From: Furcasterigmium furcatum
Taxonomy: Eukaryota; Ascomycota; Sordariomycetes; Glomerellales; Plectosphaerellaceae
NCBI GenBank assembly: GCA_001599815.1
Contig: BCIA01000001.1
Location: forward strand, 6,530,978-6,594,977
Length of the DNA: 64,000 nt
Reading direction: 5' to 3'
The notes under the pieces were generated by a model. It was not told the origin of the DNA. It was given only the letters and a program-made list of their open reading frames with translations, and made no database searches. Positions 10,531 through 22,339 of this stretch are shown piece by piece. The first letter of the stretch is position 1. Each line of letters begins with the position of its first letter. The position numbers and the translations under genes are program-made.

Positions 10531-13086
10531 TCACGCAACTGCCTTGTCTTCCGGCTCCTTCTCCTGTCCACGGCCAACGAACGTGGACTCGGGGAGGGCG
10601 TTGAGGGCGTCCTCCTGCTTGTCAAGGTTGCGGAAAGTAAACCAGAACGAGGCTCCGCCAACAGCACTGATAATAGCGACGGTCGTGTAGAGCCATACCA
10701 GAAGCGGGTCCGTGGCCAGACCGGTGAAGGCCTGGGACAGAGCCGAGCTGAAGGCTAGGACGAAGAAGAAAACACCAGTCACGAGCCCACGCATGTTGTG
10801 AGGGGCCTTCGTGAAGGCGTATTCGAGCCCTGTTATACTCGACATAACCTCGGACAAGGCGATGAGCACGTAAGCGGGAGTTTGGATCCAGACGGACATC
10901 GCCGGCTTTCCATTCTCGGCGACGCAGGACATGTCGCTCGCGCTGTAGCCGCAGGGAGAGTTCTGGTAGATGAAGTGCTGAATAATGGCCGCTACAACCA
11001 TGGACAGGGTCGCTGCGGAGAATCCAAGGGCGATCTTGCGAATGGGGCTCAGGTTGAAGCGTGAGCGAGCGATGGCTGGGTAAAGGAGCTTGTCGCACAG
11101 CGGGATGAGGATCAGGAGGGAAAGGGGGTTGAGGTTATTGATAAGATCTGCGATTAAGTCAGCTCGATGAACATGCGACACGTCGGCAGTGAGCTGCAAC
11201 GGGCAACCGGGACCGTGAGGTTGGTGATGGGGATGAGGACGGCGCCGGCGGTGATGGACACGGAGGTCGACTCAGGGTAAATAAGTGGGTCCAGGGGTCC
11301 GGCGGCGGCACTTGCGGCCGGGGCGGCCGGGCCTCTCCGAACATTGGGTCCGGCATCTCTCCGGACATTGCGTCGGGCATCTTGGATCAGAGGGAAGACT
11401 GGAACTCACCGTTGGGAATCCCATGCAGTTGCATGGTTGCTGCTTGGTTGACCATGTTGGACGACATCTGACCACTGAAAGCCATGTTAGCAACGCTTCT
11501 GGGCATTTTGAACATGGTACGACTCACTATGCCAACCAGAACACCGGGAACCAAGCAAAGACGGCACAGGCACTCAGTCCTCTCCGGACCTCGTCAACCC
11601 AGGCGTCGTCGAAGGTCATCCAGTTCGGCTTCTGGTCCACCTGGCTGGGGCGGATGCTGTGCCAGAAGGAATCTTTCTTGATGTTGCGCAGACCGTGCTT
11701 CTTCACGCCGTAGGACAGGAGCCTCATCGACTTGCCGAGCACCGAGCCAGTGGGCGGGCGCTTGGCGTACTTGTTGCGGCAGAAGATCATGATGAGGGGG
11801 CAGAGAAGGAAGAGGATGGTCGGCAGAGTGAAGGAGAGCCAGAAGCCGACGTATTTCTCCGCGTAGACCATGGAAATCTGACCGACAAGAGCACCACCTG
11901 GGCATCGTCAGAAATACTCATTAATGAATCAAACTAACGGCAAGCCTTACTGTTCTGACAGGAGTTAGCGACTGCCTTGTGTGAAGCCATTGGGGGGTTG
12001 CATGGTGCCGGGGGAACAGAGACATCCATCGATGGATGTCGCCAACTTCCCACAACAACAAAAATATCGGGAAAAGACTCACAATAAGGAAATAGAACCT
12101 CATATAGATACGAGAGATAGTCTTCGTAGGATCGATAATAACCCTTTCTCCGGAGGGGAGGGTGTCGATGGTCATGTGGGGTTGGGTGCGCTCGTACTGC
12201 TCCGCCACCATCGGCGAGATGTTCGCCTTGAACCACCCCACACCTGTGCCGAAAAAGAGCAATCCAACGATAAAGCATCCAAGTGAGCCATAAGGATTCG
12301 TTATGACTGATGGTATGGCAGAAACGATCAAGATAATATGGCCTACGGTCGCCATCACAATTGCGTACTGGATGGTCAGGAAGCGCCCCCAGTAAGTGTC
12401 GGCCAGGTAGCCACCTGCAAGTGAGTGTATTGATTAGTCAGGGATCTCAGATCAATGCGAATACGAGAAATGTGAATACGGCAATGTCAGGGGTTATTTA
12501 TGCTTGGTACATGAGAATATGGGTGTGAGGGCATGTCGAGGGTTGTTGGTGAGGATCTCAGGGGTCGATCACAAAACGGTTGCGGTTGCCCCAAGAGCTA
12601 TCCCCAGGGTAAAATATGGACCCAGGAAGTAAACTCACCAAGAAGGGGCATCAGGTAAGACCAGAAAGAGTTGAACAGAGCGATGGGGGTCGAGACCTGC
12701 TGGCCGAGGCCGAGAGCGCCAGCCTGGCCGTGGGTGCCGCTGGCTCCGGTGGTCGAGCCAGGAGGAAGATCGTAGGCGATGAAGTTCACGAACACGACCG
12801 TCGTGCCGTAGTAGGCGAATCTCTCAACGCATTCGATGAAGCCGACGGAGTAAATGAGCCAGTCGACCTTGCCGTGGACACGGCGGAGGGTCTGCTTCTC
12901 CTCCTCGGTGGGGTAGATCTCGCCGTTGGGACCACGGAGAGACGAGTCCTGGGAGGCTCGAGTCTCGACCAAGTCGCCCTTGAAAGCATCGGGCTTCTCG
13001 GGGTTGCCGGTCATGCCCTTCTCGATGGCAGGGTAGTCGGCACGAGCGGCCTCGACGAGGTCGACGTCGGCAGCGGGGGCGGACAT
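10531..13086 (-). CDS. PTR2: Proton-coupled di/tripeptide transporter, PTR2/POT family (611 aa)
   Basis: Plasma-membrane peptide:proton symporter. Exons on the minus strand: 13086-12639, 12414-12083, 11954-11951, 11897-11528, 11474-11410 and 11147-10531; the sum is 612 codons including stop, the usual family length. Motifs in order are ERFAYYGTTVVF, GGYLADTYWGRFLTI (POT signature), GALVGQISMVYAEKYVGFW, FWLAYGQM..QAATM and NNLNPLSLLILIP. The third exon is only 4 nt (AACA). Without it the flanking exons are out of frame; with it the conserved Asn of the FYLxINxGAL motif is supplied and the frame is restored. The long last intron (262 nt) may hold alternative splice sites. ATG at 13086 is followed by an acidic cytosolic N-terminus typical of fungal PTR2. 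Confidence 0.9.
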
Positions 13087-15652
13087 TGTTGCAGTTGATG
13101 CCTTGGCAGGTCTTTGCGACTCAAATCCAATGGTATTGACGCGTCCACGGGCAATGTCTCACCGTTGACGTGGAGGGGGGATCGCGAGGGACGGACGTGC
13201 TGCGAGGGGCACCACGCGCTTTTCTACTTTACAAGCTTCAGTCCAAGGGTCCCCGTCCCATAATGGGGTGCCCCAGCCGGCCCACTCGTCACGAGGCACA
13301 TGAGAAGATGTCCCGATAGGTAGGAATATGCGCGCACAGGCATGACCTGGACAGCCGTGGTGCGCGGATGAAGTTATCTCTGCGAGGAAGGCAAGCTCAT
13401 ATGGAACCTCTCCCCCGCAGCGGCCATGCAGATGGACCAGTGAACGTCCGAGGCACGAACCGAGAAGGACAAGCACGGGACCATATGGGGCGGTTGGTCG
13501 AGCAGAAATGCGTGCCCAGAGAGATACGCGGTGGAAAGGGTCTCATGTAACATTCCTGATTCGAGATAGGATCAGCAACGTCGTACGGCGGCGATTCTGC
13601 GCTAGCGGCCGGCCCTGTCCTGCTTGTCCCAACCGTCCTCGAGACAAGATGCCAGGTCGGGCGTTGGGTGGGAGCGGACAGTATCAGGATGACCTCGATG
13701 AGACGATGCGCAAGGAAGGTGGATTGAGGATGGAAAGAGGGAGCCAATCAGTCCATCCGCCACGGTGCCAACGAGCAAGAAACGACTGATGAGCGAGGTC
13801 GTGCCGCGCCCAGACATGTAGTATTGCAGGTGGACCAGGGGGGCAGACTCCCGAAGCCCAGATCAAAACCTGCGCCGGCTGGCGTTCACTTGGCTTGCAC
13901 TCCCACGATCGGCAAGCCGAAGCCACAAACCGTTGGCGCTGGGCATCTTGGCACATGCCGAAAGGGGCAGGCGATAGGACCAGGAGGTTGATGCACTGGG
14001 TGGCACGGTGGTACCACGACCTGCGGTGAGCTGCCGGAGGGGTACGAGTGGGTGCTCCAGGAGGCAAACCATCTTAGAGGTGCCGTGGAAAAGTCAAACA
14101 AAAGCCGTCCTCCCCACCACCATCTTGTCGACCGCGAAGGGTCGAGGTCGAGGAAATTTTCAGGGGCAGCGAGGTGCTGCCCGCATTCAATTTCACGGGG
14201 TTTGGATTAGGTAATTCTCAACCTAACTTCGACTTCCTCTTTGGGTCCCGGCGCTGTAAATTCCCGCTGTTCAGGAGGCGCTCCGGCACTGGGCCGCCAC
14301 CGGACGCCCTAACGGGCGCTAGGAAATAGGCTTATCTCAAGCTTAAACCGGTAGAAGCCCAATGGAAGGTGCGCATGTTCCCCCGGGCGCCACCAAGCCA
14401 CTTCAAGTTCTCTCACATGCCCAGCTTTCCCCCGCCAACCCCAAGACCTGACACCATCTTGGCTGGCAGAGGGAATGCTGCTTCGGTACTGCTACTAACG
14501 GGCAAGCCTTATGGCGCCCGCCACCTGCAAGCCATCAAGTCTTGTCTGGCACATCCGCCCTGGGCGCATCAATCGTCCGACTCGACCTCCTGGGTCGGTC
14601 GACGCGCTGGAGGGAGATAAGGACAACATCCTCAAGATGCGACGTCGCGATATCGCCCTCTCGCGATTCGTTCGCATCGGCGACATGATTCGAGGCCCTC
14701 GCTGTGCCCGCTTAGCTGCGGCACGGGAGATTGCTGGTGGCCATCTCGAGGTTTCAGTCCCCGTTCAAACGCCGTCCTGTTTCCCGCCCCGCCAAGGCCT
14801 GCATCAGTCAGACTTTGTCAAACTTGACAGAACCTTTCCCATACGCGGCAGGCGATGTGAGCAGGTTTCCCCGCCGCGTTGGTCGAGAAAACTCGTCGCA
14901 TCTTGGCGCCCGAAGTGCATCGCATCCCTGTGGTCTCGTGTCGGGGAATCAAGAGGGTCGCCGAAGGGGATGGCCGCCGGCCTCGGGAGGAGAAAGTCGA
15001 CCAGACTTCAGAGTGCGAATCCTCTCTTGACTTCAGAAACCGAGATGGCGTACTGTTGAGTGTGAGGTAATTCAAAGGACTGCCTGATCAACTTCAACTT
15101 CTAAAGAGTCCCGATTTCGACAGCAATACGACCCCAGAAAAACCGCGATTAAGGCTGTTGGCGAGACCAACCCGGGCCTTCGCGTGTCGGACGAGATTCC
15201 CCGAGATTTGTCCTATCTTCCCCGAGTGGCCTCATCGCCGCGACCACGCCTCACGATGTCTGGAAGGTTTCGGCTTGCCCAAGACCGAAGAGGTCTCTTC
15301 TCCCGTTCTGCCGACCTCCGCCTGGGCAACGGCGCGGGCGCCTCGGCGTTCTTGGCTGTCGGAAATCCTCTTCGCCAAGGCATTTGGCAATTGCATGGCG
15401 AACTGAAATTTCAATCCCAACGAACTCCAGTGGATCAAGAACCACGCCGAGAGTCCTTCTGGCCTTGGGGCCCTCAGCGCATGGTGATGGGTTCACGTGT
15501 GGATGAACAGTGCACGGCGACACGGTCAGAGTCTGGCGCATGGCCTGGCCAACTAGTCGCAAGGGACAGGCCCAGCGGCCTTGATCGATGGAAGAGATGA
15601 GTTGGTCGTTACTCGTACTGCTGCTTGCTACCTGCAAACACCCCTGGCGCCC
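13087..15652. other. Long intergenic region between PTR2 and the NLR gene
   Basis: The first several hundred bases are the likely PTR2 promoter. The rest holds scattered open frames on both strands without motif or splice logic. A short inverted repeat (TTAGGT..ACCTAA) lies near 14207-14226. I found no supportable gene. Confidence 0.4.
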
Positions 15653-18600
15653 CTACACACCATGCGTCCAGAGCCTCTCCCAAGCATCGGTACACACTTC
15701 GTCCCGCAGCATCTTGAAGAAGTCGACCATCGACACCGGCTCCTCGCCCTCCAGCGTCAGCATGCCGTTGCGCACGCCTCGCCACCCCTCGACAGGGAGC
15801 TTCAAGTTGTCGTGCCCGATGCCGTGGAAATGCCGGCCCTTCAGAGGAGCCTCGCCGCGGGCGTGCATGTCATACTTGACTTGGCACTCTTCGCAGATGA
15901 ACCGCCCGAACGTGTACAGGTAGAAGGTGCGCTTTCCCCACCACCTAAGCTCTGTCGAGGGCTTGCAGATGCCGTCACATACCCAGTAGTTGTCTTCGGG
16001 ATTGAAGAGGTCGCCCTCCTCCTCGGGCTGCTCCTCGTCTTCGCTGACGTCGGAGGCGTTGTCCGACTCGGACTCCTCTTCTTCGTCCGCGGGGCTCTTG
16101 GAATCCTCCGCGTCCGATTCCTTCGCCTCTGCGGGCGTATCGCCCTTGGCCTTCTCCTCGCCCTCTTCCTCAGCTTCGAGGGGATCCAGCCTCGAGAAAA
16201 CAGCAGAGCCGACGATGCGCGCATATCTCTTGATTTTCTCGTCGCCGCGCAGAGCTCGGCTCAGAATGGCCAGGCACTGCGCGAGGAGCTGCAGGTACGG
16301 CCCGTCGTTGAACCCGACGGAGTCGCTCAGCCCGTTGAAGCAGTCTTCGAGCAACGAGCTCAGAGTCTCCTGGAACTTGGTCAGGGGCCCCATGATCATG
16401 TACATGTAGGACAGGCCGATGCGCTGCTGGCCGGTCCAGGCCGGGGAGCCCTGCGGCACGTCGAGGGAGAACGGTCGCTTCAGCAGGCCCGACAGCGCGG
16501 CGATCCGCTCAGCCTTGTACACCGGGTCGCGGGACTTGAGGAAAAGCTCCGATTGGGCGTTGACCATGATGTCCACGGCATGCTCGATCATCCAGCTCGA
16601 ATGGGCGCCAGTGATGGCGGCCAGGAAGGGCGAGGCGTGGCTGTCGAAGATGGCATCGAGGATCTCGAGCGTCTTTTCGGGCTTGCGGCACACCTCGAGG
16701 TAGACGAGGGCCAGGACGATCCGGATCGGGGTGCCTGCGTCCAGGTGGTCCAGGAACTCGATGATTTCCTCGTAGAACTTGACGATGAATTCCTGCTCGC
16801 CCGTCTCGGCGGCGATGTCGCAGAACGGGAGGTACCGCTCATCGCCGTTGTCAGGGAAGTCCCAGGCGACCCAGGTGATCCTGTCGAGAAGGTTCCAGCT
16901 CTTCAGCAGCCGGATGTAGTCGCTCTTGTCCGTCTTCGCCTCCTGGATGCTGAGTTCGTCGCAGAGATCCCGACCCGACGTCGCGCCCTCGGGGTCGGCG
17001 GCCTTGGCAGCGGCGTACGAGTCCAGAGCAACCTGCAAGGATCCCATCTTGTGCTCGGCGCGAGCCTTGGTGGTGTGGACCAGGCGCTGCAGCGAAGGAG
17101 AAACGCCGTTCTGGACCATCTGTTCGGCGGCCGCCGTGGAGATGCGCAGGGCAGCCTTCTTCTTCTTCTGGAGGAGCAGGACGTCCGACAGCACGTTCGA
17201 GACCCTGTACCACTCTTCCTCTGTCGGCTTGCAGAGATCGAAAGCGGCGACGCAAAGCTTCTCAGCCTGGCTGTAGTACCCGCCATCCAGAAGAAGATCC
17301 GCAACCGCGCGATAAGCCCCGGCGTCGGCCTTGACATCGTCCTTGAAGAGGTGGAGAACCCCCAGAATTCCTGTCCCCTCGTCGAACGGCGGCGTTCCCT
17401 TGTCTTTCGGAAACTCGTCTGGAAAATTGGCAACCGCCTGCTCCATGATGAGATGAGTCGATTCGCTCTGTGGACGGTTAGCAATCATCACAAGGAAGCA
17501 CAGCACAAAAGACTTACGACACTCAACACGCCCGTCAGACGGACATACGCCGCGGCGGCATCCTCCACTTTGGTCGATCGGTAGAGGTCGCCCAGGAAGC
17601 CCTTCGCGAAGCCAAGACGGCAGTGGTCTGGACTCTTTCCCGTTTCCTGCCACCAAGCCAGAGCGGACTCACTGAGGGCGGCTCGGATCTCACCGCGCTC
17701 ATCGAGGAGCTTCGCCCACTCCGCCATTTTGTTGTTGTTAGCGTCTGTCCGCGCGGTCTTTCCGTAACGAATTCCAGCCCTCCCGAGCATCACGGCCATG
17801 CCCGTCTTGTTGCTCATGGTCTCGGCCAATACTTCAAAGATCTCCGCGAGCTCGGAATCGGTGTGCTCGGCGGGGTTTATCTCGGACCAGTGCTTAAGGA
17901 ACCATACGGAGCCGTACAGTTGGAGACCGGCCTGGATGTCAGTGCGGTCGGGTCGGGCGATCTTCAGAGAGAACAGTAAGATTCGGCGGTGAGCTTCGGA
18001 CGAAGACCAGCGGAACGGCAAGACAGTCCTTGCGTTTGTGGTGAAGAAGTGCCTCATGGAGCGTTCCTGGAAGCCGACCGGCAGGGCACCGTCGTTGTAA
18101 ATGTCGTCATCATCGTCGTCGCCGCCGACCTGAGGCAAATTAGTGACCTCCGTCGTCTGGCTGACCTTGTGCTTTTGCCTCAGCTCGAGGTCATACGCGG
18201 CGTCGCCGATCTTCAGGAACTTTGTGAAGACTTCCGGGATCTCCTCGAGGTTGAACTTGTCGTCCGCTGATAGGAGCTTGACCAGGGCTTCTACCTCGAC
18301 GAGGGTCAGGGGCCGCTGCGCGAAGGCGATCCAGTGCAGAAGTGTCGAGGCGATGACTTGATGCTCGAGGGTCATGCGACGCTGGCACTCGGCGAGGAGG
18401 ATCTCGTAGACGCCGTTGAGATTCTCGGGCTTTGGCTGCTTGAGCGCTTTGAGGACGGCGCCCTCTCGGCCAAGGGCGTTGTATCGCACCAGGAGGTGTT
18501 CCGCGAAAAGCAGGTCTATCGGAAGGTCAGTTCTGGGTCAACGGAGAAATCGGGGGCAGGCCACGTACTGGGCGATGCTTCCTGGACGCCATCCGCGACC

Positions 18601-20314
18601 TTTTGCTGTACGAATCTGCTGTAGGTCCGGAGGTGGTCGAGCGAATTGATGCGATGCCAGATCAGGGCCTTCATGTCCTGCAGCTGCTTTTCTTTGGTAG
18701 CTTCGACGATAACAGAGTCACATCCGTCGGGGAGGTCGCTCAGCTGGGCGGGCCTGGAGGTGACGGCCAGCGAGATCCGCAGCTTCTTCTCGATGATGAA
18801 GGTCGACAGGAACTCCTTGAAGCTGGCAAAGTCCTTCAACTCGTCCAGGCCATCCAGGACAATGAACAGGTGGTACTTGGAATTCTCGCCGAATACGACA
18901 CCAAGAAGATGGGTGACCAATTCCTGCCAGCTACCCGCGTTGATTTCCAAATCGTCGCGGGCGATCTGCGAGGAGAACTTCTCACAGGCGGCGCCGTTTT
19001 GCTCGGCGACTTGGTTGATGATGGTGATGATGCCGCAGATGAACCAGGCGTAGTTGTCCTCTCGCTCACGGAAGTAGAAGTGGGCGACGCAGGTGTTGTG
19101 CGTCTCGTCCTCCTGAGCCAGTGACCGAAGCTTGCCATGTATCGTCGCGGCCATGTGGCTCTTTCCAGCCCCGGGCTGGGCAGATACCCCGAAGACGGGA
19201 CGGGTTCCGTCCTTCAGGGCGATCCATTCGGTCCAGCTCGTCTCTGAGAATATCCATTGGCATGTGTCGGGCACCATCGTCTCCATCAGGGTCTTCCACT
19301 CGTGGTCTTCGTTTATGACGAAAGGCATCGCGTGACGCACGCCGCTGGCAGATGGAGGTTTCTTGGTCTGCGGCTTCTCGGCGGCTTGTGCTTGTTTCTT
19401 CTGCGAGCCGAAAAGCTTGAGGAGCTTCGAAACGTCGTCTCGAATGCTCTCCGTGTTCTCGTGGATGGTGTCGATTTTCTCGCCGACCTGCTTCAGCATT
19501 TGTGTGTGCTCCAGCTGGTTCTCCTCAAGCAGGGCTGTCATTTTGAGGGTCTCCTCGGTGTTGCCGAGGATCGCGAACTCTGTTGCTTGTTGCAAGTGCT
19601 CCAGGCGCTGGTTCATGTTGGCCCGTGCCCCGCCCAGGTCGCCGTCCTCGCCCTTGAAGAGGTTTGTGATCCATTTCTCTGTGGAATGTTAGATGTATCC
19701 AGACGACTGTGACACTTGACTTACTGAAACGACCCAGCTCGATGTACTTCTGCGCGAAACCACACATGGACAAGAAAGAAGAGAAGACCTCCATCAAGCA
19801 GTTCTGGTAGGCCTTGTACCTCGGCAGCCTGGTCTCCAAGATTGTGATTCGCTTGAGGAAGCTGTTCATGTCGTCGAAGAAGACCACGACGACATCATAA
19901 TCAGCTGACACCTGACGGCAGGCCTGGAGGAAGTCAGCAAACGGCGTATCAGAAGAGCGCGTCCACGCGGCCTACCTTGAGCACGTAAGTGAGGGCCGTC
20001 CCAATGGCGGCTGCAGGCGGGAAGGCCGGTGCCGCTGCTGAAACCAGCTGCTGTGAGCCCTGCTCAATGAGGTCGAGATTCGCCGCGAACAACGACCTCA
20101 GCTTGTCCACCTTTCCCTTGTCATGCCTGAACTTGTGGAAGTTCATCATCTGATCGCCGCCGAAGTCGATCATTCCTTGGACATTGTCGAACTTCCGCTC
20201 CAGTTCAAATCCGACAATGCCTTTGTACTGCTTCAGCGCATCCTTCCAGAGGTCCGACACGTCGCGCTTGTCGGCCTCGAGCTTCGCCTTCAACCCCGAG
20301 CCATTGACAGCCAT
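15653..20314 (-). CDS. NLR-like receptor: Goodbye domain, NACHT, helical repeats, C-terminal Cys-rich domain (1486 aa)
   Basis: STAND-class signalling ATPase of the type linked to fungal self/non-self recognition. Exons: 20314-19976, 19923-19725, 19678-18569, 18515-17518 and 17467-15653; introns are 46-53 nt and frame-consistent. Residues 1-180 resemble the fungal Goodbye N-terminal domain (LWKDALKQYKG, SADYDVVVVFFDDMNSFLKR). A helical linker follows (EETLKMTALLEENQLEH). The nucleotide-binding domain has P-loop QPGAGKSH near residue 347 and Walker B FIVLDGLDEL near 451. The C-terminal half is alpha-helical and TPR/ARM-like, then a very acidic segment, then a possible zinc-binding end (CDGICKP, then FICEECQVKYD). 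ATG at 20314 is the first in frame. No short superstructure-forming repeats of the hypervariable kind are seen. Domain naming rests on motif recall. Confidence 0.85.
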
Positions 20315-21463
20315 TGCGCCTGATTCGCAGGCCCGCAAGGCTTTGTTGCAGCTTTGTTGCGTTACCGTGTGAAATTCCGCTCGCAGGCGCAGAGCGGGTG
20401 ATCGAGATGAGGATTCGTGGTGGAGAGACTGTCATAACTGGGGTCGACATGATTTTATCTCTTCGGTCGGTTGCTGGAGCGATCACCCGAGCGTTGGTCT
20501 GACTGGCATGACACTATGCCGAAAAGAAGGCTGCATTGGGGGCCAAACTGAGTGAGATGGAGGTTATTGGTGCAGAGCCGAGCTGAAGCTGTGGCCAGGG
20601 GTCGGCATGATCAGCTACCAGCTTTAGTGCGTTACAGGGAACAGCACTCGACGACAACGGGACGCCACGTTGTTGCCGGTGGAGGGGCCGGCAGATTCAG
20701 AGGCCCAGGCGTGGAGTCGGCCGCTGGCTGAAGAACGTTGAAGCCAATTCGATCGTCCTTGTAAGTTATCGCAGGCTCAGCAAGCACTGATCTCCAATGT
20801 CTGAGGTTCTCAAAGACATCAGCGAGTTGCGGGTGAAAGATCCCTGTCCACTGTCAGTTTGGATCGACCACCCACAGACAGGAGCCCCCTAGCTGAGCGG
20901 CTAAAAGCTTACATTCTGGGGATTCCTGGCCCCCATCAAACCCAGGAATCTCGTATGGCCCTGTCGAATGATCTGACTTGATTGAGGCTGAGGTGCAGCC
21001 ACTGCATCGGAGTTGCCGACAGCCTCGTCCTTGAAGAACATCGGGAGATATGGCTTCAATCCATGGAGCACTTCCGCGGGGTGTCGCATGCAAAGGTTTC
21101 GCCATCGCTGGCTGGAGGCGGCGGGTCGAAAGAAGGTCGTCGCAAAGAATCAGCATCATTGAGGCGGCACGAGAAAGCCATGTCGTAAGTGATTGCGAGT
21201 TATCAAAAGTACTGGAAGATCATTGTGATCGCTGTTCAAAGATCCATGGATCTGTTTGGCAGATAGGTTGATGATAGCAAGGTCCGAGCCAGCTGGTCGC
21301 AGGCGGTTAGATCTGGGTCTTTGAAGGGATCACGTGGCGGGCACACGTCATTCCGAGCACGCATTACGAGTACTAGTACCTCCATACTTAAGCCAGTCTC
21401 AGCTCTGTCCAACCGACACCAGGTTCACCCCCGGAAAGTCTTAACCCTACCACTCTTTTCACA
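20315..21463. other. Intergenic, divergent promoters
   Basis: Separates the 5' ends of the NLR gene and the methyltransferase gene. No coding exon is convincing. The last 100 bases, C-rich and ending TTTTCACAATG, form the methyltransferase leader. Confidence 0.45.
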
Positions 21464-22300
21464 ATGAATCAGGAACGTGTTGGTACCAATTACACCCAGG
21501 GCTACTCCAAGGCCACAACGAGTAGCCATGCGTCGAGGACGATCACGTCAGACGCTGCGTTTGTCCTCCCTCTGATAAAGGCCTCCGACAAGATCCTCGA
21601 TGTCGGCTGCGGGCCCGGGTCGATCACCACCGGCTTTGGGAGCCGAGTTCCCCAAGGATCCGTGGTTGGCGTCGACATCTCAGAGGAGGTCCTCGAAGGC
21701 GCCCGGTCTTCCCTACCCGCGGCTGCAACCAACGTCACCTTCCAGACGGCGGATCTTCTCGCGGGGCTTCCCTTCCCGGATGCCTCCTTCGACGTCGTCT
21801 TCAGCTCTCAGCTGTTCCCTCACCTAGCCTCCACCGCACTAAAACTCACAGCTCTCACCGAGATGAGGCGTGTGCTCAAGGATGGCGGTATCCTGGCGAC
21901 CCGGGACGCCGCTGAGCTGCATTTTTACCCTCGACAGTACAACCTCGACAACCTCTGGGCAGTCAACACGCGAAAGGCATGGAGCCACGGGCAAGCAGAG
22001 TCCGACAATGGCTTCCCAGGCGGCGCGATGCCCGGCTTGATGAGAGAGGCAGGTTTCGAGGCCAGCAACATTCACGTCGGCGCAGGGACCACCGTTCACT
22101 CCGGCGCCGAGGCGAGAAAGCGCTACTCCGAGGGCAACCTTGGCAGGCTGGACGAGGGTGATCCCTTCAGACAGAGCTGGGAGAAGGCCGGCATCACGCT
22201 ACAGGAGATTGAGGAGACGAAAGACGCGGTGAGGCGCTGGGCGGCGGACCAGGACGCCTGGTACGTCGCTCTTCAGGCCGAAATCGTCGCCAAGAAGTAG
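21464..22300 (+). CDS. Class I SAM-dependent methyltransferase, UbiE/Methyltransf_11 type (278 aa)
   Basis: Intronless frame from ATG in context CACAATGAA. Motif I is ILDVGCGPGSITTGF near residues 43-57. An acidic residue ends strand 2 (VVGVDIS) and motif IV-like sequence is FDVVFSSQLFPHL. The length and fold are those of small-molecule methyltransferases; such enzymes are often free-standing tailoring enzymes in fungi. The substrate cannot be inferred: no secondary-metabolite synthase lies nearby. Its 3' end converges with the GH71 gene with about 40 bp between stop codons. Confidence 0.85.
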   Translation: MNQERVGTNYTQGYSKATTSSHASRTITSDAAFVLPLIKASDKILDVGCGPGSITTGFGSRVPQGSVVGVDISEEVLEGARSSLPAAATNVTFQTADLLAGLPFPDASFDVVFSSQLFPHLASTALKLTALTEMRRVLKDGGILATRDAAELHFYPRQYNLDNLWAVNTRKAWSHGQAESDNGFPGGAMPGLMREAGFEASNIHVGAGTTVHSGAEARKRYSEGNLGRLDEGDPFRQSWEKAGITLQEIEETKDAVRRWAADQDAWYVALQAEIVAKK

Positions 22301-22339
22301 TCAATTTCACGATACTGGCCTGGCTTACTTCGCGTGCAC

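Noticed and set aside
15581..17584. 667-codon open frame on the plus strand
   Set aside because: It is fully antisense to the NLR gene's large last exon. Third-position G/C bias removes antisense stops, and the frame has no family motif.
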